Assembly (NCBI RefSeq): GCF_045865695.1 | Contig: NZ_BAACAP010000254.1 | Location: forward strand, 133,578 to 197,577 | Source: Scytonema sp045865695 | GTDB taxonomy: Bacteria > Cyanobacteriota > Cyanobacteriia > Cyanobacteriales > Nostocaceae | DNA: 64,000 bases | Direction: 5' to 3' | Shown here: piece by piece, positions 32,830-41,213 of the stretch | Layout of the letters: every line of letters begins with the position of its first letter | Numbering within the stretch: position 1 is the stretch's first letter | Program-made: the position numbers and the translations under genes | Notes under the pieces: model-generated | Databases searched by the model: none | What the model was told of the DNA's origin: nothing | Seen by the model: the letters and a program-made list of their open reading frames with translations, nothing else

Positions 32830-33909
32830 TTAATCTCCCAAATAAATACCTAAACCACGAGCAGTTTTCACCAAGGTATCCCCTGGGTTTACAGCTCTGT
32901 ACTGCGCGATCGCTTCAGCAATTGGCACAGCAACAACCTGGCGATTTTGCCATGTTACCATGTAGTCATATTTATTTTCAGCGATGAGATTGACTGCTTC
33001 TACGCCAAAAGCAGCTGCTACGAGTCGGTCAAGTGGTGAAGCCGTTCCACCCCGTTGGATATGTCCTAAAACTGTGACTCGGGTTTCTGCATTGATGCAA
33101 TCGCTAATTCGATCGGCTAAGTACTGACCAATACCTCCATATCGCGATTGACCCAAACGATTTGTCATTGTAACGGTTTCCCCCTCAGCTGTACGAACTG
33201 CTTCGGAAACAATAATTAAACAGTAATTTTTGCCTTTTTCTTGGCGCTGTTTAATCTTATTGCAGATATGATCGATGGTGTAGGGAATTTCTGGAATTAA
33301 AATGACATCCGCTCCTCCAGCAATTCCTGCAGCGATAGCAATATGTCCCGCATCACGACCCATCACTTCTAAAATCATGACACGACTGTGAGAAGCAGCA
33401 GTAAAATGTAATCTATCGAGTGCTTCTGTCGCAATATTCACTGCCGTATCAAAACCGATCGCATGTTCGGTAATCCCAATATCATTATCAATCGTTTTGG
33501 GAATACCCACTAAATTAATACCGCCTTGTTGTGCTAAGCGACGGAGAATAGCCAAACTACCATCGCCGCCAATTCCAATCAAAGCATCTAAACCCAGTTG
33601 ATGGTAGCCTGCAATGATTTCTTCTGAGCGATCGCACATACTACCATCAGGCATAGGAAAAGCAAAAGGATCGCCTTTGTTGGTGGTTCCTAACATTGTT
33701 CCACCAGAAGTTAACAGAGGGTCTACTTGGTCAATTTCCAATTTTGTAAATTGTTCGGGACGCGCCATTAATCCGAGAGTTGCTTGACGGATTCCCAGGA
33801 CTTCCCAACCTTTACCGCAAGCACAATGGACTACAGCTCTTATGACCGCATTCAAACCCGAGCAATCGCCCCCACTTGTCAGAATGCCAATACGCCTGTA
33901 TTCTCCCAT
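32830..33909 (-). CDS. pfkA: 6-phosphofructokinase
   Basis: Glycolytic enzyme phosphorylating fructose-6-phosphate to the 1,6-bisphosphate; 359 residues. TSGGDCSGLNAVIRA near residues 11-25 binds the phosphoryl donor, GIGGDGSLAILR near 102-113, PKTIDNDIGITEHAIGFDTA near 127-146 carries the catalytic Asp, and VMGRDAGHIAIAAGIAGGAD near 174-193 the substrate site. The Gly in GGDGS is the ATP-type residue, while the Lys in PKTIDND is the residue typical of PPi-dependent and some group III enzymes, so donor choice is not certain. It stands alone with its own promoter region upstream. Confidence 0.92.
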   Translation of the reverse strand: MGEYRRIGILTSGGDCSGLNAVIRAVVHCACGKGWEVLGIRQATLGLMARPEQFTKLEIDQVDPLLTSGGTMLGTTNKGDPFAFPMPDGSMCDRSEEIIAGYHQLGLDALIGIGGDGSLAILRRLAQQGGINLVGIPKTIDNDIGITEHAIGFDTAVNIATEALDRLHFTAASHSRVMILEVMGRDAGHIAIAAGIAGGADVILIPEIPYTIDHICNKIKQRQEKGKNYCLIIVSEAVRTAEGETVTMTNRLGQSRYGGIGQYLADRISDCINAETRVTVLGHIQRGGTASPLDRLVAAAFGVEAVNLIAENKYDYMVTWQNRQVVAVPIAEAIAQYRAVNPGDTLVKTARGLGIYLGD

Positions 33910-34037
33910 ATGTTTTTTACATTTTTACTGTAAAGTGTATTCACTAGTACAATAAGAGATTAGTGGCATTCAATAGCTGAAAATTCCAAAGTAATTTTAA
34001 TAAATCGGATGGTGCAATCGCGCTTTTTGCATTACCT

Positions 34038-34685
34038 TCACTTTTTGAACAAGAATGATGCTATTCTTGGTGGTTTATCGCGATCTTGCTCGTGCCACCA
34101 TTCTTTGAAGTCCTCAAGAATGAAACCATAGTCTTTCGCCGTGCTAATATAATCTGATATATGATGCACAAAAGCTGGGATTTCAATTATCTCCTGATTC
34201 CTTTGAAAATTAGCTTTTGTTCCTCTATATTGTCTGAAAGGATGTAGCTCAGATATAAAGAAATACCCTCCTTTGACTAATACGCGGGCTGCTTCTGAAA
34301 ATATAAATGAGAGATTTGTAATATGTTCTAGAACGAGATTGCAAGTTATCAAATCAGCAGATTCATTCTCACAACCCCATGGTTTTGTAATATCTCCTAG
34401 AGAAAATGTTACGTTGGCTGAATTCACTTTCTCTCTAGCTTTTTCAAGCATAGATGCTGAAAAATCGATGGCATGGACTTTTTCGGCAATTTGCGAGAGC
34501 AAAAGAGTATTTTTACCTGTACCACAGCCAATTTCAACCACCGATCTACAACTCAAACCGAGCGAGGTTTCTTTGGCGATCGCTCGATCCAAATCCCGTG
34601 TTAGATTTTCGTCAGTATCGTATGTATCTGACCAATCATCATATGCTGCTCGAACACTCATAAAATTGGGCTGCTCCTCAGTCAT
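34038..34685 (-). CDS. Class I SAM-dependent methyltransferase
   Basis: A 215-residue methyltransferase. AAYDDWSDTYDTDENLTRDL near residues 13-32 is the N-terminal cap common to Methyltransf_11/25 enzymes; SVVEIGCGTGKNTLLLSQIA near 48-67 is SAM motif I, VHAIDFSASMLEKAREKV follows, and ADLITCNLVLEHITNLSFIF near 108-127 is motif III. The substrate is unknown; relatives methylate small molecules or quinone-like compounds. No operon partner is evident. Confidence 0.78.
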   Translation of the reverse strand: MTEEQPNFMSVRAAYDDWSDTYDTDENLTRDLDRAIAKETSLGLSCRSVVEIGCGTGKNTLLLSQIAEKVHAIDFSASMLEKAREKVNSANVTFSLGDITKPWGCENESADLITCNLVLEHITNLSFIFSEAARVLVKGGYFFISELHPFRQYRGTKANFQRNQEIIEIPAFVHHISDYISTAKDYGFILEDFKEWWHEQDRDKPPRIASFLFKK

Positions 34686-34767
34686 ATTATCTTAACCCAA
34701 GTCGCTAGTTACAGATTCCGGTGGTTCCTTTGAATCGCGATCTGAAGTTGGTTTGTAGAAGTATAAT

Positions 34768-35319
34768 CTAAGCATTGATAATTTCCTCTACCGATACAGA
34801 AATGTCAGGAAAGGCGAGAGGTTGAATGGTTCCTGTAGTGAGGGTAAATTTTGTAGCGTACTCTCCATCACTAGGATCGCGGAACACTACTAGTTGTAGT
34901 TTTTTGAGGTTAACGACCCAATATTCTAATATACTGACTTCAGCATAAATCTTGCTTTTCTTGTCTAAATCTTTATCTAAGCTAGAGTCGGAATACTCAA
35001 TCAGCCAAAAGATGTTCTCTGGATAGGGATGGTGAACTCGATACTCACGCCCTAAAGGTTGGACAATAGCAGTATCTGGTTCGGGTTCAGAATTGTTAGG
35101 CAAAGTAATAGGCTTGGCTTGACGTACTGTAGCACGGTTGCCTAGTAATTTTGTTAAATACTGACTGGCTTCATGGCTAGAATAAGCATGGGTTTCTCCT
35201 TCTGGCGACATTTCTACAATTTCTCCTTTGAGTAGCTCAACCTTGCGATCGTCCAGAATACCAGCCTCAATCATACGATGATACTCGTCAATCGTCCATT
35301 TTGCAGTCATGATGGTCAT
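34768..35319 (-). CDS. Uma2-family (DUF820) restriction endonuclease-like protein
   Basis: A 183-residue Uma2-family protein. WTIDEYHRMIEAGILDDRKV near residues 8-27, ELLKGEIVEMSPEG, NSEPEPDTAIVQPLG near 76-90 and NIFWLIEYSDSSLDKDLDKK near 98-117 match the DUF820 core with its acidic catalytic positions. ATG 35319 has GAGGAG upstream at good distance; a second ATG at 35310 is also possible. It lies between a methyltransferase and the ParB-like gene but with gaps on both sides. Role unknown. Confidence 0.85.
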   Translation of the reverse strand: MTIMTAKWTIDEYHRMIEAGILDDRKVELLKGEIVEMSPEGETHAYSSHEASQYLTKLLGNRATVRQAKPITLPNNSEPEPDTAIVQPLGREYRVHHPYPENIFWLIEYSDSSLDKDLDKKSKIYAEVSILEYWVVNLKKLQLVVFRDPSDGEYATKFTLTTGTIQPLAFPDISVSVEEIINA

Positions 35320-35448
35320 GGCGATTGATTCTCCTCAATTATTTGTTCTATTTTTATGATATTCACTAAAGAATTAATGTAGACTACATTTGGTAAGAAT
35401 TGTGGCAGATGAAAAGTGAAGCAAGTTAACAAATACTATTAAATTGTA

Positions 35449-36213
35449 TTAATCATTCCACCGATCTATAATCTGTATCATTTTCTCTTTAGATATTAAG
35501 CTAACCAATCTGCCTTTCTGTGATTCTTTTAAAAGCTCCAATATTTCCGAAAAATTTTGAAAATACGGATATTTTTTGCTTTTACTAGCTTCTTGTAATC
35601 GTGCTACAACTTTTTTAGCTTTGCTAGCATTAAGTAATAACTCAAGCTTGCGTTGGACTTTATATGCAATATCTGGCTCTAAAATACGGTTAAATGCATC
35701 TAAAGGAGAAATAGATTGAGGTAGTTTGGCATCGATTATCGCAATTAGTTCTGCTTTAAGTTCTGTTTTTAAGTTTTCCATTACAGTCAACAAATTTTTA
35801 CTAATGTTCTTGATAGAAGACTCTATATTTTTAATTTGCAAATCAACTTCAGACTGATTTATAGGTTTCTGCTGAGATAAAGTTTGATTCTTATTTTCAA
35901 GGGTTTGTAAAATTTCTAATTGTTGACGAATTGCTGCTTGGTTTTTATTATTTGATATGAAAACTGTAATACGGTCTGGTAGACGAGGATTCAGTTCGCG
36001 TGCTTTGAGATAAGCATAATATTCTAGAAACCCTGAAATTAGTTGATAATCATCTATGTTAATCTTCTGTACTACTGGTATATTTACTAGACCACCTAAA
36101 TCAACAATTGTATTTGCTAAAGCATCAATTTGAGTTACTCTCTCTACAGGGTTGAAGAGTGAGTTTTTTATCTGAATACTGTCGAGATCAATGATTGAGG
36201 TTAGGAGTTCCAT
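35449..36213 (-). CDS. ParB-like partition protein
   Basis: A 254-residue protein placed 19 bp after a ParA gene. The N-terminal third resembles a ParB/sulfiredoxin-type domain (VTQIDALANTIVDLGGLVNI near residues 26-45, VVQKINIDDYQLISGFLEYY near 47-66). The middle (about 100-165) is a predicted coiled coil rich in Gln, Asn and Lys (NKNQTLSQQKP, VDLQIKNIESSIKNISKN). The C-terminal part, from IDAKLPQSISPLDAFNRI, has short motifs repeated in related cyanobacterial proteins. I see no clear helix-turn-helix, so DNA binding is inferred from the ParA partner. Confidence 0.65.
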   Translation of the reverse strand: MELLTSIIDLDSIQIKNSLFNPVERVTQIDALANTIVDLGGLVNIPVVQKINIDDYQLISGFLEYYAYLKARELNPRLPDRITVFISNNKNQAAIRQQLEILQTLENKNQTLSQQKPINQSEVDLQIKNIESSIKNISKNLLTVMENLKTELKAELIAIIDAKLPQSISPLDAFNRILEPDIAYKVQRKLELLLNASKAKKVVARLQEASKSKKYPYFQNFSEILELLKESQKGRLVSLISKEKMIQIIDRWND

Positions 36214-36232
36214 TTTTATTGCCTTGGACTAA

Positions 36233-37087
36233 CTAAATACGTATAAGCTGCATGACTTCTTGCGCTAATTTCTCAAATTCTACAGCGGCTAAAGATTTGG
36301 GTTCATAATCCATGATAGAAATTGGATCGGGAATTAGAATATCTCCAACTTCTTGTATTTTTTCAATTGCTTTGGATGTTTCGCGACGCTCAAAAATCTT
36401 TGAATCCAATACAGGAAAACCATATTGTTGTTCAACAATTTCTATCATCCTAGGGAGCGTATATTCTACAAACTTTGGTGAAGTTCCTACTTTAGACGCA
36501 ATCACTCCAAGGATATCAATTGGTTCTTTCATAATTGATTCACGAAATTCATTCACTTCGTTTACAAAACGACGAACATTTTTCAATCCTTCATTTGCAA
36601 AAGGTCTAAGGTCTGATGGAATTAGTAGATAGTCTGCTGTAATCAGTGCAATTCGCGCATAAAGATTGAGAGATGGTGGTGTATCGATTAAAACTATATC
36701 ATATTGATTACGAACATCATCTAGTTTTTTTAAAAGTCTAGTTAAAGCTTGTGGCTGCTGAATCAATTCTTGTTCATGTTCCATCAAATCAATATGACTA
36801 GGAACTACATAAAACGGTGGATTTGTAAAGTGTGATTTCCGAGCAACCTCTGCAATTAAATAATTATTTCGGTACGCAATTACTTGGTAAACATAGTTCT
36901 CTTTTAAATCGTCATGAATTTCATTATCAAATTTTACTAATCCTGTTGCAAAAGTTGTATTTGCTTGGCTATCTAAATCAATAACTAAAACTCTCTTATT
37001 TCTTTTACTTAATGCTGCGGCAAGATTAATGACTGTTGTCGTCTTTCCAACCCCACCTTTATTGTGGTAAACAGCAATCACTTTCAT
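36233..37087 (-). CDS. ParA-family ATPase
   Basis: A 284-residue deviant Walker-type ATPase of the ParA/Soj/MinD group, which positions DNA or protein cargo on the nucleoid. The deviant Walker A is NKGGVGKTTTVINLAAAL near residues 9-26, followed by VLVIDLDSQANTTFATGL near 34-51, and QYDIVLIDTPPSLNLYARIA near 125-144 as Walker B. GGGAGT lies just before the ATG, and the ParB-like gene follows 19 bp later. The pair may be a remnant of an integrated plasmid or a chromosomal positioning system; the pentapeptide-repeat gene upstream is on the same strand about 100 bp away. Confidence 0.88.
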   Translation of the reverse strand: MKVIAVYHNKGGVGKTTTVINLAAALSKRNKRVLVIDLDSQANTTFATGLVKFDNEIHDDLKENYVYQVIAYRNNYLIAEVARKSHFTNPPFYVVPSHIDLMEHEQELIQQPQALTRLLKKLDDVRNQYDIVLIDTPPSLNLYARIALITADYLLIPSDLRPFANEGLKNVRRFVNEVNEFRESIMKEPIDILGVIASKVGTSPKFVEYTLPRMIEIVEQQYGFPVLDSKIFERRETSKAIEKIQEVGDILIPDPISIMDYEPKSLAAVEFEKLAQEVMQLIRI

Positions 37088-37190
37088 AAATTTACTCCCT
37101 AGTAAATATTTTTTGATAAATTGATTTTATGAAATTTAGCCTTTGGTTTATTTATTATGTACACCGTATATTTTAGTAACTAATTTTATG

Positions 37191-38570
37191 TCATTTTTCA
37201 TGTGTTTTTTTCCAATCTTCCAGCGCACTAATGACAAAGCTAGCAGCAGGATGGTTAAGGAACTGTTCCAATGCAGAAGTACTTCCAGCACTAATTGCAC
37301 TAAGAATACGCTGACTAAGCGAGGGATCGTTATTAATCCTTTGAATAGCTTCATTTGCAAAAGTACATTTATCTACCATACTATTAGTAGGATAGGTTTG
37401 GGAGAGAAGGTCAAGAAGTACTTGAATTTCTTTTGCAGCATCAGCAAGGCTTCTTGTTTCTGAAGAGTAATTATGTTGGTAGGCTTGCTGACGCGCATTA
37501 TCACGCATCTGATTAGAGAAATTGGCAATATTTGCTCCCTGTAAATTGTTGGTGAATCCTTCAGAATTCGACACGGTAGTTGCCTCCACGTTGACATTGT
37601 TGATTGATTGTTTTCCAAGAGCGAGCTTCGCTAGCTCCATAATCTCATTGTTATGTTGTTTGTACAACTCAATTACTTGAGTCTTTACCTGAAGTGCATA
37701 AGTTGCTCTAGCAAGTTGGATTTGTTCTTCATAAAATCTTGTAGTAGATTCTTGATTAACTACCGGTAAAATTTCTAGGCGAGCAGCAACCGCGTTATTA
37801 ATTTGCGGTTCAAGTTCCTGAATTGCAAACACTTTATCAGTATATTGCTTTTGTTGTTCTTCAACAAACTGAAACATTTCTGTAATTCCATTAGGAAAAA
37901 AGAATTCTTCGATTTCATGACCTAGTGTACAGTGTTTAGTGAATTCTCCAGGTAAAAACATTCTATCGCTAGGGTGGCGACTTTTGAACTCAAAACTATA
38001 GCCTTTTTTTAGGTAAACATAATCGCATTGCACATTATTTAGATTTGTTTCACGATTAATCTTCCAATTCTCTATACAAGCACCAGTGAGATTTGCGCCT
38101 TTGAAGTTACTGCCAAATGCTTGAACACAGCTAAGATCGGCGTTTTGAAGATTAGCTCTTTCTAGAACAGCCAATTTGAGGTCAGCGTTACATAGGCGAA
38201 CTCTACTGAGATTGGTACGAATTAGATAAGCATTGTTAAGTATGGCTTTGCTAAGGTTAGCTTCGCTGAGATTAGCTTCACTGAGACTAGCTTCACTGAG
38301 ATTAGATCTGCTAAGCTCGGCAAATCTCAAATCAGTGTTGCTAAGATTAGTGTTACTCATATCAGCTTTGCTGAATTTGACCGAGGCAAGGCAAGCATTG
38401 GTAAAATTGACTCCACTCAACTTTGCCTCTGTAAGGACGGCAAACCTCAAATCTATTAGGCTGAGATCGGCTTTTCTAAGATCGGGAATGATTAGGGGAT
38501 TTTCTCGTCTCCATTGGTTCCAACTTTTCACTCCTTTGTGTAACTCAACAAGATGCTTTGAATTCGCCAC
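37191..38570 (-). CDS. Pentapeptide-repeat protein with C-terminal helical domain
   Basis: A 459-residue protein. Residues about 28-165 are pentapeptide repeats of the A(D/N)LSx type (e.g. LSEASLSEANLSEANLSKAI near 92-111), which fold as a right-handed quadrilateral helix. After a linker with YVYLKKGYSFEFKSR, residues about 235-330 look coiled-coil (FQFVEEQQKQYTDKVFAIQE). The end, AAKEIQVLLDLLSQTYPTNS to SAGSTSALEQFLNHPAASF, is a module seen in other cyanobacterial pentapeptide proteins. It starts with GTG after AGGGA. No signal peptide is seen. Role unknown; proximity to ParA/ParB may be meaningful. Confidence 0.8.
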   Translation of the reverse strand: MANSKHLVELHKGVKSWNQWRRENPLIIPDLRKADLSLIDLRFAVLTEAKLSGVNFTNACLASVKFSKADMSNTNLSNTDLRFAELSRSNLSEASLSEANLSEANLSKAILNNAYLIRTNLSRVRLCNADLKLAVLERANLQNADLSCVQAFGSNFKGANLTGACIENWKINRETNLNNVQCDYVYLKKGYSFEFKSRHPSDRMFLPGEFTKHCTLGHEIEEFFFPNGITEMFQFVEEQQKQYTDKVFAIQELEPQINNAVAARLEILPVVNQESTTRFYEEQIQLARATYALQVKTQVIELYKQHNNEIMELAKLALGKQSINNVNVEATTVSNSEGFTNNLQGANIANFSNQMRDNARQQAYQHNYSSETRSLADAAKEIQVLLDLLSQTYPTNSMVDKCTFANEAIQRINNDPSLSQRILSAISAGSTSALEQFLNHPAASFVISALEDWKKTHEK

Positions 38571-38818
38571 TTCTGTATTCCCTAAACTTAAAGTTATGAC
38601 ACCCGTATCTTGGTATATTTTTACATTACATTTTATGTAAGTCTAGCGCTTTGTCAGAAACAAGCTTAGGTGTCCTTACTTTTTCAATTTGTGCTAAAGT
38701 TTGCTCATAACTTTTTTCTTGGCTAATACAACTTTTGATAGTTTTCTTCCCAGAGACAGTAAACATAGTACTGAGTCTTCTCTTCGCACACCAGCAAGCG
38801 CATATATTATGAGCATCT

Positions 38819-39127
38819 TTAGCAAAGCCATTGGGCAAAGGCATCTGGACTGCTATAAAGTTTGTCAAAAGCAGCTCTAACTTGGGGACGATCTAGTGGC
38901 AGACGATCGCTAGAATTCAACACTTCTTGCACCACATCATTAAGGCAAGATGGATCGCATAGCTGATAGAGAATCAACCTCACCCTTTGCTGATGGCGAC
39001 AGTAGAGCTGTCTGTAGCTTTGGGTATCGCCTTGCAAACACCGACGCACTAAGTAACTATCAATTTCGTTGTCTGATTTGCCGTTGAACTGGCTATCCTG
39101 TGAAACCTTGGTTGGCAAAACTAACAC
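38819..39127 (-). pseudogene. ECF sigma factor fragment (region 2)
   Basis: The 102-residue frame includes YLVRRCLQGDTQSYRQLYCR then HQQRVRLILYQLCDPS and DVVQEV, which match region 2.1-2.2 of SigG-like ECF sigma factors. Intact proteins continue with FLRAWK and regions 2.3-4; here the sequence turns into unrelated LNSSDRLPLDRPQVRAAFDK and stops. It is therefore a truncated gene fused to other DNA. A short overlapping frame at 38626-38868 shows no recognisable sigma region. Confidence 0.6.
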
Positions 39128-39392
39128 TTGAGGGCTTCTCCTGCATCCGTTTTTGCGACTTGTAATTATTAGACAGGATGACTGAGAAAAAGGTTCAAAA
39201 GAAATGGGAGTGAGATGAAAAACCCACCAAGTAAATTTAACAAACTAGTACATGAAGGCAGAAGTACGGAGGCAGAGGGCAGAAAACTCAAAAGCTTTTA
39301 TTGTCAGCTTTTTGTCTGTTACGAATGGTTACCTTATTTCCGCCGACTTGTACTAGGTGGGTAAGAAAAAGTTGTATATACTTGAACTTCGT
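39128..39392. other. Intergenic region, nothing recognised
   Basis: About 265 bp without a convincing gene, hairpin or known repeat between the sigma fragment and the SDR gene. Confidence 0.5.
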
Positions 39393-40187
39393 TTAAATAA
39401 TCGATCGCACTACGCCACCATCTACCCGCAATGCAGTTCCATTAATCGCTGAGGATAGGGGGCTGGCTATATAAGCAACCAGAGAAGCAACTTCAGATGT
39501 TGAAGCAAATCTTTGAATAAGAGAAGAGGGGCGTGTTTTCTCAAAAAATTCTTTCTCAACTTGTTCTGGGCTGATGTTTCGATCCTTCGCCAATCCTTGA
39601 ATAAAATCTTCTACACCTTCAGAACGAGTTGGACCTGGTAATATGGAATTGACTGTTACATTGCTGCCAGTTGTCATCTCTGCTAAACCGCGAGCCAAAG
39701 ATAGTTGTGCTGTTTTAGTAACCCCATAGTGAATCATTTCTGCTGGAATATTCACTCCTGACTCGCTGGAAATGAAAATGATGCGTCCCCAATTTTGTTT
39801 CAACATCAAAGGTAAATACTGGCGAGAAAGTCGTACTCCACTTATGACATTCACTTCCAGAAATTTCATCCATTCATCATCAGAAATTTCTGCAAAGGCT
39901 TTAGAACCATAAATTCCTAAATTATTCACTAGAATATCTAGTTTTGGTATTTGCTCAAACAACTCGCTGGCTCCTAATTGAGTTCCCAAATCGGTGGAAA
40001 TTCCTTGGAGCTTGGCATGGGGTACATTTTGTTGAATTTGCTCGATTGCTGCATTCACGCGATCGCTCGTTCGTCCGTTAACGATCGCGTTTGCTCCTTC
40101 TCGGGCAAGACTAGTAGCAATTGCTAGTCCAATTCCTGCCGTTGAGCCAGTGACTAGAGCCACTTTATTTGTAAGTTGAAGATCCAT
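39393..40187 (-). CDS. Short-chain dehydrogenase/reductase
   Basis: Classical SDR of 264 residues. The cofactor loop is VALVTGSTAGIGLAIATSLA near residues 8-27, structural NNLG near 88-91, catalytic Ser in FISSESGVNIP near 137-147, and YGVTKTAQ (Tyr, Lys) near 153-160. A QGLAKDRNISPEQVEKEFFE segment near 193-212 is typical of a bacterial SDR subgroup annotated as 3-oxoacyl-ACP reductase-like. The substrate is unknown. It stands alone. Confidence 0.85.
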   Translation of the reverse strand: MDLQLTNKVALVTGSTAGIGLAIATSLAREGANAIVNGRTSDRVNAAIEQIQQNVPHAKLQGISTDLGTQLGASELFEQIPKLDILVNNLGIYGSKAFAEISDDEWMKFLEVNVISGVRLSRQYLPLMLKQNWGRIIFISSESGVNIPAEMIHYGVTKTAQLSLARGLAEMTTGSNVTVNSILPGPTRSEGVEDFIQGLAKDRNISPEQVEKEFFEKTRPSSLIQRFASTSEVASLVAYIASPLSSAINGTALRVDGGVVRSII

Positions 40188-40433
40188 AATGCAAGACTCC
40201 CAATAAACAACCGCTCGAATTTAGTGATTTATGGCAACACGCTGGCTAAGCTTATTAGCAGGCAAAGACATATCTGACACTTTGCGATCGCTTTCAACCC
40301 CTGCCACAGAAAGCTTGTCAGGGGATAGCAATCCGATCTGAACTAGTACTACTGGCTCGATCTCAGCAGATATGTTCGCGAGCTAGTTTACCATCTCGAA
40401 AGCGAGATTTATTGGAAGGGTGAGAGACTGCAA

Positions 40434-40761
40434 CTACTCTCCCACAATTTGTAAAATATGAGTATACAAAGCATCCGCCACTCTAAATCCTGCTACTGCA
40501 ATCAACTCGTCCATTACAACCTTTGACAGCTACAATCAAACCCTTTCGTTTCGCTTCAACCAAAACGCCTAACAACCCTGTAATTCGTAGTCCTAATTTA
40601 TCGGCTTTTGCTCTTCCTCGCCTTTCGTCAATAAGTAGCAGTTCTGCATTAAGCTCAATCGCTAAAGCTATGGCTTCACATTCCCCTTCGTCCAATTGTT
40701 GCTCTAATTGCCCAACAGCCGCAAGACTGGTAATTGGTGAAGTATCACTGACAACAATCAC
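40434..40761 (-). pseudogene. Broken DUF3368 PIN-like toxin
   Basis: The frame opens VVSDTSPITSLAAVGQLE and jumps directly to QLDEGECEAIALAIELNAEL and LLIDERRGRAKADKLGLRITG. In intact DUF3368 toxins about 50 residues lie between the first block and the DEGE block, so an internal in-frame deletion has occurred. After GLIVAVK the reading frame is lost: one base off, the sequence continues VVMDELIAVAGFRVADALYT and ends HILQIVGE (stop at 40434-40436), the normal C-terminus. The gene therefore has both a deletion and a frameshift and is unlikely to be toxic. Its start overlaps the antitoxin by 4 bp. Confidence 0.75.
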
Positions 40762-41007
40762 AACCTACCCAACTCCCGTAAATTCTTCAAATCGAGTTCA
40801 AAATCTTCCATTTCATAAGAATATAAAGGAATTTTGCGTTCTTGAAGCAATTGTTGAAACTGTATTTTATTCATTTCTGCCAACTTGCTAGCATGTCCAA
40901 GGGGAAGTTTTCCTGACTCAAACAGCAACAGGGCAACTTCCTGTTTAAATTCGGCTTCTGTCATTCCACGCTTCGTGTAAAGTTTCATCTGATATGACAA
41001 TACTCAT
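40758..41007 (-). pseudogene. Frameshifted UPF0175 antitoxin
   Basis: The body is an UPF0175 protein: MTEAEFKQEVALLLFESGKL, HASKLAEMNKIQFQQLLQER and a C-terminal EDFELDLKNLRELGRL. The expected N-terminus is in another frame: ATG 41007, preceded by AGAGGA, reads MSIVISDETLHEA before shifting relative to the body near 40964-40972. One extra base explains it. A shorter product could start at ATG 40988 (MKLYTKRGM). Together with the damaged toxin this is a decayed toxin-antitoxin locus. Confidence 0.7.
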
Positions 41008-41096
41008 TTTTTCCTCTTGCTAAAAATTTAATAAGTCAAAAGCTAGTACCATAATATCTTCACTTGATCTTTCCACCATTCTAAGTAGCCAGGTGG

Positions 41097-41213
41097 AAAT
41101 AAACCGCAGTACATTACAAAATGTAAATTTACCATAAATCCTTATCAAGGACGAATGACTAATGACGATCCTCGCTAATTAACTTTAATTGTACTGACTT
41201 ACCTACATTTACT
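41097..41213. repeat. Dispersed repeat, copy B (first copy at 9-126)
   Basis: Same orientation and order of blocks as 9-126, with scattered mismatches. It ends at the stop of the histidine kinase gene. Confidence 0.7.

Noticed and set aside
38626..38868. 80-codon frame downstream of the sigma fragment
   Set aside because: No sigma region 3 or 4 could be recognised and it overlaps the sigma remnant in another frame.
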